A DNA stretch of 64,000 nt from the NCBI RefSeq assembly GCF_900129035.1, contig NZ_FQTW01000001.1:310001-374000 (forward strand), in the 5' to 3' direction. A model generated the notes under the pieces. That model had not been told where the DNA came from. It saw only the letters and a program-made list of their open reading frames with translations, and made no database searches. A program made the translations under genes and the position numbers. Each line of letters opens with the position of its first letter. Positions within the stretch are counted from its first letter, which is position 1. Origin of the DNA: Psychroflexus salarius (lineage in GTDB: Bacteria > Bacteroidota > Bacteroidia > Flavobacteriales > Flavobacteriaceae). Below, piece after piece: positions 44,465 to 54,269 of this stretch.

Positions 44465-44980
44465 ATGCCAAGTATTGAAACACTTATAATGATTTTGCTC
44501 CCAGCTCTAGTGGTTGGTGGTGTTGCTTACTATTTTTTTAAGACACATACTGATTTTCTAAAAGAAACTCAGTATAATGATAATCTTCAAGCCTTAAAAA
44601 AAGAGGCCTTACCTGTAAGAATTCAAGCTTATGAACGTTTAACTTTATTCTTAGAGCGCATTAATCCTGGTAATCTCCTACAACGTGTTAAACCCACAGG
44701 CAATAATAAATTTGATTATGAAAATTTGCTAGTAGCTACTATTGAACAGGAGTTCGAACATAATTTAGTGCAACAAATTTATGTTTCAGACAAGTGCTGG
44801 CAAGCGATTAGAGCTTCTAAAAATGCAACTATATCTTTAATTAGACAGTCAACAATGAGCGAAAAAATTACCGACAGTCAAAAATTACGCGAATATATTT
44901 TAACAGAACTACTTGAAAAAGAATCGCCTAGCATGACTGGTTTAGCTTTCTTAAAAAATGAAGCCAAACAGTTGTGGTAA
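44465..44980 (+). CDS. DUF7935-type conserved membrane-anchored protein
   Basis: A 171-residue protein with one N-terminal span (about 8-26) and a cytoplasmic helical domain. Characteristic runs are LPVRIQAYERLTLFLERINP and IEQEFEHNLVQQIYVSDKCW. I recognise it as a conserved Bacteroidota family (DUF7935) without known function. It is a single gene divergent from the helicase operon and convergent with the M1 peptidase gene. Confidence 0.78.
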   Translation: MPSIETLIMILLPALVVGGVAYYFFKTHTDFLKETQYNDNLQALKKEALPVRIQAYERLTLFLERINPGNLLQRVKPTGNNKFDYENLLVATIEQEFEHNLVQQIYVSDKCWQAIRASKNATISLIRQSTMSEKITDSQKLREYILTELLEKESPSMTGLAFLKNEAKQLW

Positions 44981-44981
44981 G

Positions 44982-47051
44982 CTACTTTTTCAATAAATCT
45001 TTGAGCTTTGAGCGGTTGTGAATTTTATCATTATTAAGTAGTTCTATAACGATATTATTGATAGCATCATCTTTTAATATTTCAGTAAATAGTTGTTTTA
45101 CAAAACTTCTATAGCGCCAAACAGGATGACTTAAATCTTCGCTTAAGTTAATTAAACTTTCCTCGTCAAAATAATTGAGCTGAAACAAATACACAAAAGC
45201 TTGACGCTTGATTTGATAAGGCATTTTTGATCCTGTAAAAGATACTAAATCTTTCACTGGTTGGTAGGCTTCATCTGGATTGGTCAGTGCTGAAAGCATT
45301 AAGTGTAATAACTTTATATTTAAATGGATATTACCGTCTTGACCTTTAGTTTGTTTAAGGTAAATGTTTCTTTTTTTAGGAAAATTAAGCCATAATTTCA
45401 ACAGAGCATGTTCTCTTGTAAGATAAGATTCATCACTTAGTAATTCTTCAAAAGATAACTGAAGTTGATGCGGAATTTTATTGAGGTTTTTAATGAGAAC
45501 TTGACGTGTTTTAAGGTGATTGGTTTGTAGTGCTAGTTGAAGTAACTCGGGTTCAATCAAATTTTTATCGCTGATTAATTGCAGTGCCACCTCAGGTCCA
45601 AAAAAATCAATGTGTTTACTTAATAATGCTTCTTTTAACTGCTTTTCTTTTTCAGAAACAGGTCGCTCACGCAAAGCCTTCAGCTCAAATAGTTGCTCAA
45701 TAAAAGGTGATTCCTTCAAAATAAGTTGTGCTTCTTTAGCTGGAAACGACTTTTGCAATAACCAATCTTGTTTAAATTGTGCTAGGTTAACTTTCGTCAA
45801 CGATTGAACTTCAGCTAAAAAATCATCAGTTTCAACAGGTTTATAAGCATTATTGACTAAATACTGGCTAATCGCTTCAAAAAAGACTTTATCACCTACT
45901 CGATTTCGCAAAGCGTGAAGTGCCCAAGCCCCTTTTTCATAAAATGTAAGCGAATTAGCATTTGGATTTAACAAACGCTGGCCTTTTCCTTGGTCTGAGC
46001 GCAGTTTTAAACTTTCCGCAGTCGTGAATAACTGATGCTCGAAAAATTCAGTACCAAACAAGTGTTCTTGAGCTAAATACGAAAAATAAGTGGCAAATCC
46101 CTCATGTAGCCAATGATGCTTTGCTGAAGTTTCGGTTACTAAATTCCCAAACCATTGGTGCGCTAATTCATGTGCTTCTACATTAACAAAATCTGAATCA
46201 TTTTTTGCAATTGAGTCAGTGATAAATTCGTCTGAAAAAATGGTACAAGTTGTGTTTTCCATACCTGCATATAAAAAATCCCGAACACCGATTTGTTTAT
46301 AATTTTGCCAAGGATAGCTCACACCAATTTTCTGCTCTAAGAAATTAAATACTTCTTGCGTATAGGTATAGGTTGACTTAAATTTTGTTGAGTCTTGAAT
46401 AGGTAAATAATTGTGTATAGGAATTCCGCTTTTTGAGTTTTGGGTTTCTTCAATATAATTACCAGCTGCAAAAGCAACCAAATAACTACTCATTGGTTGT
46501 TGCATGTCAAATTCCCAAGTTGATAAATTTAAGTGTTCAGTTTTACGCTTTAGGCTTCCATTAGAAACTAATTTATATCGACTTGGCAAGGTATAAGTTA
46601 AATCAAATTCAATTTTATCACGCATATCATCCAAACTTGGTAACCAATGTGAAGTGTACTTACCTTGACCTTGCGTCCACATTTGAAGTGGAAATTCAGA
46701 ATCTCCTAATTTGCCTGTAAAATAAAGTGTTTGTTTTGGTTTAGCTTGATAGCTTAAATTTATTTTATAACTTTTGTTAGGTTTAAAATGATGATAGAAA
46801 ATTATTTTTTCAGAATTATAGTTGAACTTGAATTGATTTAAATTGATGGACTTAAAATTTTGAGCATCAAAAAACACTGAGTCAACTGCTGACTTGATAT
46901 GAAAATAAATTGAAACTTCACCTGAAATACTTCGTAAAGTATCATTTATAGTGACTTCAGCTTTAATCCTTTCAACATCTAAATTTGGCTGATGTTGTGC
47001 TGTTAAAATTGATGTAATAAATAGGCTTAGTAAAACTAAAATAGCTTTCAT
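44982..47051 (-). CDS. M1 family aminopeptidase (exported)
   Basis: A 689-residue exported zinc aminopeptidase: signal peptide (about 1-18), N-terminal beta domain, catalytic domain with GMENT (263-267), HELAH (294-298) and Glu317 in HEGFATYF, and a C-terminal helical repeat region. All catalytic residues of an active M1 enzyme are present, unlike the GMEH variant at 16703. It removes N-terminal amino acids from peptides in the periplasm. It has a single-gene layout, with the SulP gene 75 bases upstream. Confidence 0.93.
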   Translation of the reverse strand: MKAILVLLSLFITSILTAQHQPNLDVERIKAEVTINDTLRSISGEVSIYFHIKSAVDSVFFDAQNFKSINLNQFKFNYNSEKIIFYHHFKPNKSYKINLSYQAKPKQTLYFTGKLGDSEFPLQMWTQGQGKYTSHWLPSLDDMRDKIEFDLTYTLPSRYKLVSNGSLKRKTEHLNLSTWEFDMQQPMSSYLVAFAAGNYIEETQNSKSGIPIHNYLPIQDSTKFKSTYTYTQEVFNFLEQKIGVSYPWQNYKQIGVRDFLYAGMENTTCTIFSDEFITDSIAKNDSDFVNVEAHELAHQWFGNLVTETSAKHHWLHEGFATYFSYLAQEHLFGTEFFEHQLFTTAESLKLRSDQGKGQRLLNPNANSLTFYEKGAWALHALRNRVGDKVFFEAISQYLVNNAYKPVETDDFLAEVQSLTKVNLAQFKQDWLLQKSFPAKEAQLILKESPFIEQLFELKALRERPVSEKEKQLKEALLSKHIDFFGPEVALQLISDKNLIEPELLQLALQTNHLKTRQVLIKNLNKIPHQLQLSFEELLSDESYLTREHALLKLWLNFPKKRNIYLKQTKGQDGNIHLNIKLLHLMLSALTNPDEAYQPVKDLVSFTGSKMPYQIKRQAFVYLFQLNYFDEESLINLSEDLSHPVWRYRSFVKQLFTEILKDDAINNIVIELLNNDKIHNRSKLKDLLKK

Positions 47052-47125
47052 TATTCAGTTTTTACAAATATCTTATAAAAATAGAATTATACGATGCTAA
47101 ATAACAAAAGCTCAGAAAAGATACA

Positions 47126-48700
47126 TTAAATCTGGTCAGAAACAACTTTATAAGTTGGGTCTTCAATAACATTCACGTCAATGATTTCTTCTGCATTCTT
47201 CAATAAGTTTTTACAATCTGGTGAAAGGTGTTTTAAATGAACTTTTTTACCAACTTTCATGTAACGTTCAGTGATTTTGTTTAAAGTTTCAATAGCTGAC
47301 ATGTCTACTACTCTACTTTCTTTGAAATCAATAATAACTTCATCAGGATCGTTAAGGACATCAAATTTATCGTTAAAAACAGTTGTTGAACCAAAGAATA
47401 ATGGACCGTAAATTTCATAATGCTTCACGCCGTTTTCATCCATGTGCTTTCTAGCGCGTATTCGTTTAGCATTATCCCAAGCAAAGACTAAAGCTGCTAT
47501 AATTACACCAACCAGTACAGCAAGCGCCAAATTATGTAATACAACAGTAACAGCTGTAACCAGAACCATTACCAGAATGTCTGATTTTGGCATACGCTTA
47601 AAAGTTTTTAAGCTTGCCCACTCAAAAGTGCCAATTGCAACCATAATCATAAGTCCAGTTAATGCAGCCATTGGAAGTTGCTCAATTACACTTGCGCCGA
47701 ACATAACAAATGCTAATAAGGCTAAGGCTGCAACGATACCAGACAACCTAGCCCTTGACCCTGAAGAAATGTTAATAAGACTTTGGCCTAACATTGCGCA
47801 GCCACCCATTCCTAAAAAGAAACCAGATAATACATTTGCAGTTCCTTGAGCAACAGCTTCTTTATTACCATGACCGCGTGTTTCGGTAATTTCATCTATA
47901 ATATTAAGCGTTAATAAACTTTCTATAAGTCCTACTCCTGCTATGATAGCTGAATAAGGTAAAATGGTTAAAAACGTATCTAAAGTAAACGGAATATTAG
48001 GTATTGAAGGTATAGGAAAACTTCCTGATACCGATGCTATATCTCCTACGGTTGAAGTATCAATATCAAAAAAGTATACTATCCCAAAAATAACCAATAT
48101 AGCAGCTAAGCCTGCAGGAAATGCCTTCGTCAATTTAGGAAGTCCCCAAATTATAATGATTGTTAAAATTACCAATCCTAAAAACATATAAAGTTGTTCG
48201 CCTTGCATCCATGGTGCGCCATCAACTGTACTATCAACTGTAAACTGAGGCAGTTGAGACATAAAAATGATAATGGCTAGACCATTAACGAATCCAAAAA
48301 TAACAGGATGAGGCACTAAACGCATGAGTTTACCTAGTTTTAGAGCGCCTGCGATTATTTGAATGATCCCTGCTAGTATAACTGTAACAAAAACATATTG
48401 TGTAATTTCATCAATTGTGATATTTGGATTAGCAGTCTTAAGAGTTACAATAAGTCCTGAAAAAACAACAGCAACGGCTCCAGTAGCTCCTGAAATCATG
48501 CCAGGTCTTCCGCCTAAAATAGAAGTCACTAAACCCATGATAAAAGCTGCATATAAACCTGTAAGCGGTGATAAACCTGCTAATAGCGCAAAAGCAATTG
48601 CTTCAGGCACAAGAGCTAAAGCAACTGTTAAGCCAGACATGATTTCGATTTTGTAATCAACTTTTTGTTTGAAATCAAACAAATTGAATACTTTTTTCAT
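47126..48700 (-). CDS. SulP family inorganic anion transporter with STAS domain
   Basis: A 524-residue SulP transporter. It has about 10-12 spans, opening GLTVALALVPEAIAFALLAGLSPLTGLYAAF (key run Val-Pro-Glu-Ala), and a C-terminal cytoplasmic STAS domain (about 420-515). Bacterial SulP proteins move sulfate, bicarbonate (BicA) or dicarboxylates. BicA-like bicarbonate uptake is plausible because an SbtA homologue is also present, but the substrate is not determined by sequence. It is downstream of oxyR with a 198-base gap that shows a -7-like TAGTTTTG (minus strand, 48828-48835), implying a leader of about 120 bases. Confidence 0.9.
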   Translation of the reverse strand: MKKVFNLFDFKQKVDYKIEIMSGLTVALALVPEAIAFALLAGLSPLTGLYAAFIMGLVTSILGGRPGMISGATGAVAVVFSGLIVTLKTANPNITIDEITQYVFVTVILAGIIQIIAGALKLGKLMRLVPHPVIFGFVNGLAIIIFMSQLPQFTVDSTVDGAPWMQGEQLYMFLGLVILTIIIIWGLPKLTKAFPAGLAAILVIFGIVYFFDIDTSTVGDIASVSGSFPIPSIPNIPFTLDTFLTILPYSAIIAGVGLIESLLTLNIIDEITETRGHGNKEAVAQGTANVLSGFFLGMGGCAMLGQSLINISSGSRARLSGIVAALALLAFVMFGASVIEQLPMAALTGLMIMVAIGTFEWASLKTFKRMPKSDILVMVLVTAVTVVLHNLALAVLVGVIIAALVFAWDNAKRIRARKHMDENGVKHYEIYGPLFFGSTTVFNDKFDVLNDPDEVIIDFKESRVVDMSAIETLNKITERYMKVGKKVHLKHLSPDCKNLLKNAEEIIDVNVIEDPTYKVVSDQI

Positions 48701-48898
48701 TTCAGAAATATTAAAAAGTTAGTAGATAAAGTAAGAACATATAAATCATACTAAAATCTAAAAATAGACCAAGCAAAATCATCTTTTGTTAAAACACAAG
48801 ACGAATATAGCCTAATTTTAAAAGGCGCAAAACTATAATAAAAACCAACAACTAAAAACTAGACTTCTGTTTTTTTATATCAGGTGGCAATTATCTAA

Positions 48899-49852
48899 CT
48901 ATTTAAGCTTAGAATTTTGAATGGGACTGATTATTTTGACATCCTGAAATTTTATTGCACCTTTAACAACTCCTGAAATGACTTGTTTTAAAGCTTCAAT
49001 CAAATGACTTTTAAGTTCGTTTTTATGGTGAATAATACTAATTTCTCTGGCTGGATTGGGCTTTTCAAAGTAGCGTAAATTTTGTTTTTGCTTCTCTGGT
49101 AAATCCATAGTGTGCAGATAAGGTAAAAGTGTCATGCCTAGGCCTTCATCTGATAGTCTTGTCAGGGTTTCAAAACTTCCACTTTCAAGATGAAATGCTT
49201 TTGTATTTTCTACATAGCTTACATTTTTACATAGATTTAAAATACTATCCTTAAAACAATGCCCATCTTCTAATAGTAAAATTTCTTCTGGGTCTAATTG
49301 ATTGACCTTAATATAGTCTTGCTGATGAAACTTATGGTTAGGTGGCACGTAGGCTACAAAAGGTTCATAGTATAACGGTTTTTCTACTAGAGCGTCATTA
49401 TCTAAAGGAGAAGCAGCAATTCCGGCATCTAAGTGACCTTCTTTAATGCGGTCTATAATGACATCTGTTGTCATTTCTTCAATTTTTAATTGAACTTTTG
49501 GGTACTTATTGACAAAATTCTTCAAAAACATAGGAAGCAAGGTTGGCATTACAGTTGAAATAATGCCTATTCTAAATTCACCTCCGATGTAGCCTTTTTG
49601 CTGTTCAACAATGTCAGCAATTCGATTACTTTCATTTACAATATTCTTGGCTTGATTAATAATTTGAATACCAACTGAAGTTAGCTCTATAGGCTTTTTA
49701 GAACGGTTAAAAATTTTTACGTCTAACTCTTCTTCAAGCTTTTGAACTTGCATACTTAAAGTTGGTTGTGTAACAAATACTTTTTCGGCTGCTTTAGTGA
49801 AATTTTTGTATTCGGCTACGGCTAATACGTATTGTAATTGGGTAATTGTCAT
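48899..49852 (-). CDS. oxyR: Hydrogen-peroxide-sensing LysR regulator OxyR
   Basis: A 317-residue LysR protein. The HTH is at 16-45 (AEYKNFTKAAEKVFVTQPTLSMQ region). The redox pair sits at Cys199 and Cys208 (GHCFKDSILNLC), exactly the E. coli OxyR positions, which form a disulfide on H2O2 exposure. It activates catalase and peroxiredoxin-type genes; none of these is in the window. An exact -7 element (TACCTTTG, minus strand 49878-49885) is 26 bases upstream. Confidence 0.93.
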   Translation of the reverse strand: MTITQLQYVLAVAEYKNFTKAAEKVFVTQPTLSMQVQKLEEELDVKIFNRSKKPIELTSVGIQIINQAKNIVNESNRIADIVEQQKGYIGGEFRIGIISTVMPTLLPMFLKNFVNKYPKVQLKIEEMTTDVIIDRIKEGHLDAGIAASPLDNDALVEKPLYYEPFVAYVPPNHKFHQQDYIKVNQLDPEEILLLEDGHCFKDSILNLCKNVSYVENTKAFHLESGSFETLTRLSDEGLGMTLLPYLHTMDLPEKQKQNLRYFEKPNPAREISIIHHKNELKSHLIEALKQVISGVVKGAIKFQDVKIISPIQNSKLK

Positions 49853-49877
49853 ATTTTCAAAACTTATTGCTAAGCTT

Positions 49878-49885
49878 CAAAGGTA
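49878..49885 (-). promoter_or_regulatory. -7 element of oxyR
   Basis: On the minus strand TACCTTTG matches TAnnTTTG exactly, giving a leader of about 20 bases. No -33 element at standard spacing. Confidence 0.4.
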
Positions 49886-49941
49886 TAATTTTTTCTTATG
49901 AAATGAATAAATTGAAATTATTTACTGGCTAAATTCAATAG

Positions 49942-50718
49942 TTATTGCAAGTCAGCTTTTAGTTTTTTCTGCAGATCATCGTAATTATCATAAATCGCAA
50001 ATTCGCCATTTTTAAGATATGAAACTTGGCCGTTTTCTTCACTAACCACGATAGCTAATGCATCAGTTTTTTCGGTGATACCAACAGCAGCGCGATGACG
50101 CAGACCAAACCGCAATGGAATTTCACGACTATTTGAGACTGGTAAAATAACTCTTGTTGCTGTTATTTTATTACCTTCAATTATAATAGCGCCATCGTGT
50201 AATGTAGAGTTTTTGAAAAAGATGGATTGTAATATAGGTTTGTTGATTAAAATATCCATTTCATCTCCTGAATCTTTCACAAAATCAAGTTGTGTATTCC
50301 TTTGAAAAACCATGAGAGCTCCAGTTCTTTTTTTTGATAAATCTTTAACTGCTTTTATAATTTCAGAGAGATATTTAGAGTCATTTTCTGTTTCATTTAA
50401 ATTAAACGACCTAAGAAAAATATTTTTACTGGTCAAGTTTGTTGAGCCCAACATTAATAAAAATTTACGGATTTCTTGTTGAAATACAACCACTAAAGCA
50501 ATCATACCAACGCCAATAAATTCGCCTAAAACACTGCTTAACATTTCCATCTTAAGTAAAGCAGTTAACTTACCTAAAAGGTAAATTATAACAATACCAA
50601 TAAAGATATTGATGGCAGCCGAACCACGGACTAATTTATACAGATAATAAAGCATAATCGCCACAAAAACGATATCTAAAACATCTAAAATCCCTATTTC
50701 TAAAAAATCAAATTTCAT
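49942..50718 (-). CDS. cdaA: Diadenylate cyclase CdaA
   Basis: A 258-residue c-di-AMP synthase: three N-terminal spans (about 10-80) and a DAC domain with the catalytic DGA motif in STLHDGAIIIEGNKI and the RHR motif in LRHRAAVGITE. c-di-AMP controls potassium and osmotic balance in other bacteria. It overlaps folP by 11 bases and forms a set OmpA-like lipoprotein - folP - cdaA. The ATG at 50718 is used; a TTG one codon earlier is unnecessary. Confidence 0.95.
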   Translation of the reverse strand: MKFDFLEIGILDVLDIVFVAIMLYYLYKLVRGSAAINIFIGIVIIYLLGKLTALLKMEMLSSVLGEFIGVGMIALVVVFQQEIRKFLLMLGSTNLTSKNIFLRSFNLNETENDSKYLSEIIKAVKDLSKKRTGALMVFQRNTQLDFVKDSGDEMDILINKPILQSIFFKNSTLHDGAIIIEGNKITATRVILPVSNSREIPLRFGLRHRAAVGITEKTDALAIVVSEENGQVSYLKNGEFAIYDNYDDLQKKLKADLQ

Positions 50719-51547
50719 CAAGCGAGCCTAATCTATTGTATAAATCTATCGTTTCTTTAGCTTCTTTAACATCGTGAACTCTTAAAATTTTTGCTCCTTT
50801 TTGTAAAGCAATCATATTTAGTGCTGTTGTACCGTTTAAAGCTTCTTTAGCAGAAGTCTTTAAAGTTTTGTAAATCATTGATTTACGAGACAAACCGATT
50901 AACATTGGTAAGCCTTGTATTTGCAATAACTCAAGTTTACTTAACAATTCAAAATTTTGATCAATGTTCTTAGCAAATCCAAAGCCAGGATCTATTATAA
51001 TATCATGAATACCTGCTTTTTGAGCCTTAGCAATGTTAATGGAGAAGTAATGACGTATTTCGACAAGTAAATCATCATAAGTTGTTAAGGACTTCATGTT
51101 TTGCGGTGTTCCCTTCATATGCATCATCACGTATGGCACTTGATATTTAGCCACAACGTCATACATTTTTAAGTCAAGATTTCCTCCTGAAATATCATTA
51201 ATTATAGCGGCGCCTTCATTTAAAGCAGCATCTACAACTTGAGATCGAAAAGTATCAATAGAAAATAATACTTCAGGAAATTCTTTTCGAAGAAGCTTCA
51301 ATACAGGAATAAGTCGGTTTAACTCCTCTTCTACTGAAATATCAACAGCACCAGGTTTCGAACTATAAGCGCCCAAATCAATAAATGTAGCGCCTTCAAT
51401 TAGCATTTTTTCAACTTGTTGAGTAATTTGAAGTTCGTTTTTGAATTTACCACCATCGTAAAATGAATCTGGTGTCAAATTCAATATCCCCATTACTTTG
51501 GGTTGTGTTAAGCTTATTAACTCACCTTTACAATTTATAGAAGTCAT
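50708..51547 (-). CDS. folP: Dihydropteroate synthase
   Basis: A 279-residue DHPS, full length. Signatures are MGILNLTPDSFYDGG near the N-terminus, FIDLGAYSSKPGA, SIDTFRSQV, INDISGG, DPGFGFAK and the C-terminal LRVHDVKEA. It joins p-aminobenzoate to the pterin pyrophosphate in folate synthesis and is the sulfonamide target. It overlaps the upstream gene by one base (TAATG) and cdaA by 11. Confidence 0.96.
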   Translation of the reverse strand: MTSINCKGELISLTQPKVMGILNLTPDSFYDGGKFKNELQITQQVEKMLIEGATFIDLGAYSSKPGAVDISVEEELNRLIPVLKLLRKEFPEVLFSIDTFRSQVVDAALNEGAAIINDISGGNLDLKMYDVVAKYQVPYVMMHMKGTPQNMKSLTTYDDLLVEIRHYFSINIAKAQKAGIHDIIIDPGFGFAKNIDQNFELLSKLELLQIQGLPMLIGLSRKSMIYKTLKTSAKEALNGTTALNMIALQKGAKILRVHDVKEAKETIDLYNRLGSLDEI

Positions 51548-52092
51548 TAATTTTTAGTTTGCTCAATAGCTTTAGAAATTAAAAAATCGTTGGCTACAAA
51601 GCCTATTTCTAGATGTGATTGATTTTTGCTCTGACCAGAATTTAAAACAATTACCGATATTTTTTTTGATTCTGCTTTTGAGATTAAGTCTTCAATTTGT
51701 TGCGTTGATAAATCTTTTTGATCTATAATTAAATTAAAATTGTAAGTTGAAGTATAATCTAACACTTTATCCAAGACTTCAGTTTTAATTTGTGTTGAAG
51801 TCATAAACTCAACACCTTCAGCAACCCGATTAATTGAAGCCTTTGGGAAATCTTGCTGAAGTTCTTTAGCAAAAACATCCATTTGGTTACCAACAAATGC
51901 CCCAGAAACTCCACCGATGGACTGATCTGAAATAAAATCAATCACTGTAATTATTTCAGTCTCAATTTCTGGTTTTTCAATGGCTTTTTTTTCTTTAATT
52001 ACAGGGTTCGGTTGACCAACTGATGGTTTAGTTGTACTACATGATGTTAAACTCATGCTTAATATACAAATAAATAATACTACTAATTTCAT
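51547..52092 (-). CDS. Degenerate OmpA/YiaD-like lipoprotein
   Basis: A 181-residue lipoprotein (lipobox LTSC). The segment GGVSGAFVGNQMDVFAKELQQDFPKASINRVAEGVEF and the end LEIGFVANDFLISKAI follow the order of OmpA-family lipoproteins, which read GAxIGxxMDKQAxELExxxPGAxVERVGEGI ... RRVEFAIxANxxL. The glycine-zipper run is shortened, and the peptidoglycan-binding Asp and Arg (in NxxLSxxRA) are not recognisable. It may be a repurposed or decaying member. ATG 52092 is chosen over a TTG three codons earlier. It heads the folP-cdaA set. Confidence 0.6.
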   Translation of the reverse strand: MKLVVLFICILSMSLTSCSTTKPSVGQPNPVIKEKKAIEKPEIETEIITVIDFISDQSIGGVSGAFVGNQMDVFAKELQQDFPKASINRVAEGVEFMTSTQIKTEVLDKVLDYTSTYNFNLIIDQKDLSTQQIEDLISKAESKKISVIVLNSGQSKNQSHLEIGFVANDFLISKAIEQTKN

Positions 52093-52145
52093 TGATTTCA
52101 ATTTATAATCAAATATACATATATCAAGGTTAAAAGTCTTCGTAT

Positions 52146-54122
52146 TTAATAATTTACTAAGTCTTCTATGCTTTTATTAAGTCTTGATTTACCTAAAAAC
52201 TGAGTTTCTAAAGCCTGCGCAAAAGGTACTGGCGTTGGTAAGCTTGATACAATTTTTATTGGTCCGTCAAGATATTCAAAACATTGGTCTGAAATTAATG
52301 CTGAAATATCTGAAGCAACACCGCCAAAACTTGTGTCTTCTTGCACAATTAGTAATTTTCCTGTTTTTTTAACAGAATTAATAATAGCTTCTTCATCAAG
52401 TGGTGCTAAAGTCCTTAAATCCAGCACATCAGCTTCAACATGATCTAATTCTTCAAGACTTTCTAAAACCCAATGCACAGCAGCACCGAAAGAGATAATA
52501 CTAATTTGATGACCTTCTTTTAGATGATTTGCTTTTCCTAATGGTAAAGTCGTGTAATTTTCAGAAACATCACCTCTCACGCTTCTATACAGCGCTTTAT
52601 GCTCAAAGAACAAAACAGGATTTGGGTCTTCTATCGAAGCTGCTAATAAAGCTTTAGCATCTTCTGGAAAAGCAGGGTAAACAACTTTTAATCCTGGTGT
52701 TTTAGTAAACCAAGCTTCATTGGTTTGGCTATGAAAAGGTCCTGCGCCAACACCTGCACCACAAGGCATTCTGACCACAACATCGGCATGTTGATTCCAC
52801 CTGTAATGCACTTTTGCCAAATAATTTACAATCGGGTTAAAACCAGAACTCACAAAATCAGCAAACTGCATTTCAACAACAGCTTTCATGCCGTTAATTG
52901 ACAATCCCATTGCTGCTGAAACAATAGCCGATTCACAAATAGGTGTATTTCTAACGCGTTCTTTACCAAACTGCTCTACAAAGCCTTCGGTAATTTTAAA
53001 AACGCCACCATACTCAGCGACATCTTGCCCCATAATCACCAAATTATCAAACTTTTGCATGCTTTGCTGAAGTGAATTTCTTATAGCATCTACAAATCTA
53101 ATATGTGTAGTGACTTCAGATTTAGGTGAAGGCTCTAAGGAAAAAGATTTATAAACATCAGCTAGTTCATCTTCAACCGAAGAACTGATGGCTGGTGCCT
53201 TAAAAGCGATATCTAAATGTTCTGTAATTTCTTTAATAATTTTAGTTGAAAATTCTTGTTTTTGCTTTGGCGTTAATAGATTGGCTTTGATTAAAGCTTC
53301 TTCGTAATTATCAATCGGATCTTTAGATTTCCAATACGCCATTAAATCATCTGGAACATATTTAGTACCGCTTGCTTCTTCATGACCACGACGTCTAAAA
53401 GTTTTAAATTCGATTAAAACTGGACGCTGATTTTCGCGCATTGAAGTTGCAATTTCATTAAGTTTAGTGTAAACTTCAACAATATTATTACCATCAATAA
53501 TATGAGCTTCCATGCCATAAGCTTGACCTCTATCGGCGATATGCTCACATTTAAATTGCTCTTCCGTAGGTGTTGACAAACCGTAACCATTATTTTCAAC
53601 ACAAAACAAAACAGGTAATGACCAAACTGAAGCTACATTTAGAGCTTCGTGAAAATCGCCTTCGCTTGTACCACCTTCACCAGTAAATACAGCTGTAATT
53701 TTATTTTTTTCACGCAATTTATGGGCTAGAGCAATACCATCGGCAACACCTAATTGTGGCCCTAAATGCGATATCATGCCAATTATTTTAAACTCTTGTG
53801 TTCCAAAATGAAAACTACGATCTCTACCTTTAGTAAAACCGTTGGCCTTACCTTGCCATTGTTCAAATAAGCGGTAAAGCGGTATTTTACGTTCGGTAAA
53901 TACCCCTAAATTTCGATGCATTGGTAATATATATTCGTCTTGGTTTAAAACCTGTGTTACACCAACAGCAATGGCTTCTTGACCAATACCACTAAACCAT
54001 TTTGAAATTTTGCCTTGACGCAAAAGCGTTAGCATTTTTGTTTCGATTAAACGTGGCTTAAGCATTGCTTTATATAACTCAATCGCTTTTTCTGGCGATA
54101 ATAAATCAAGTTGAAAATTCAT
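52146..54122 (-). CDS. Fused alpha-beta 2-oxoacid (branched-chain type) dehydrogenase E1
   Basis: A 658-residue thiamine-diphosphate enzyme with both E1 subunits in one chain. The alpha part (1-~325) contains GIGQEAIAVG, GEGGTSEGDFHEALN (ThDP motif) and RRRGHEEASG. The beta part (~345-658) contains MGQDVAEYGG, PICESAIVSAAMG, FADFVSSG and RMPCGAGVGAGPFHSQ. It decarboxylates branched-chain or related 2-oxoacids with E2 and E3 partners not present here (lpdA at 1 is a possible E3). ATG 54122 is chosen because an exact -7 element lies at 54143-54150; the frame continues to 54209. Confidence 0.92.
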   Translation of the reverse strand: MNFQLDLLSPEKAIELYKAMLKPRLIETKMLTLLRQGKISKWFSGIGQEAIAVGVTQVLNQDEYILPMHRNLGVFTERKIPLYRLFEQWQGKANGFTKGRDRSFHFGTQEFKIIGMISHLGPQLGVADGIALAHKLREKNKITAVFTGEGGTSEGDFHEALNVASVWSLPVLFCVENNGYGLSTPTEEQFKCEHIADRGQAYGMEAHIIDGNNIVEVYTKLNEIATSMRENQRPVLIEFKTFRRRGHEEASGTKYVPDDLMAYWKSKDPIDNYEEALIKANLLTPKQKQEFSTKIIKEITEHLDIAFKAPAISSSVEDELADVYKSFSLEPSPKSEVTTHIRFVDAIRNSLQQSMQKFDNLVIMGQDVAEYGGVFKITEGFVEQFGKERVRNTPICESAIVSAAMGLSINGMKAVVEMQFADFVSSGFNPIVNYLAKVHYRWNQHADVVVRMPCGAGVGAGPFHSQTNEAWFTKTPGLKVVYPAFPEDAKALLAASIEDPNPVLFFEHKALYRSVRGDVSENYTTLPLGKANHLKEGHQISIISFGAAVHWVLESLEELDHVEADVLDLRTLAPLDEEAIINSVKKTGKLLIVQEDTSFGGVASDISALISDQCFEYLDGPIKIVSSLPTPVPFAQALETQFLGKSRLNKSIEDLVNY

Positions 54123-54142
54123 ATAATTATAATTTGTAATTT

Positions 54143-54150
54143 CAAAAGTA
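54143..54150 (-). promoter_or_regulatory. -7 element of the E1 gene
   Basis: On the minus strand TACTTTTG matches TAnnTTTG exactly, about 20 bases before ATG 54122. It lies inside the longer open frame and therefore argues for the later start. Confidence 0.45.
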
Positions 54151-54241
54151 AATGAAATTATAAGTTTTTTAAAGAAACATTCAACATATTGTAGAATTAA
54201 TAACTTCATGCTTTAAATCAACTTACTTTATAATATTTCAT

Positions 54242-54249
54242 TAAATTTG
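54242..54249 (+). promoter_or_regulatory. -7 element of the dioxygenase operon
   Basis: TAAATTTG matches TAnnTTTG exactly, 20 bases before the ATG at 54270. No -33 element at standard spacing. Confidence 0.45.
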
Positions 54250-54269
54250 TATTCTTTAAATTTTACTTT

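Noticed and set aside
47442-48656. Several plus-strand frames opposite the SulP gene
   Set aside because: They are Thr/Ala-rich antisense shadows of a strongly supported transporter gene.
54123-54209. N-terminal extension of the fused E1 protein
   Set aside because: It contains an exact -7 element on the coding strand and reads like untranslated AT-rich DNA.
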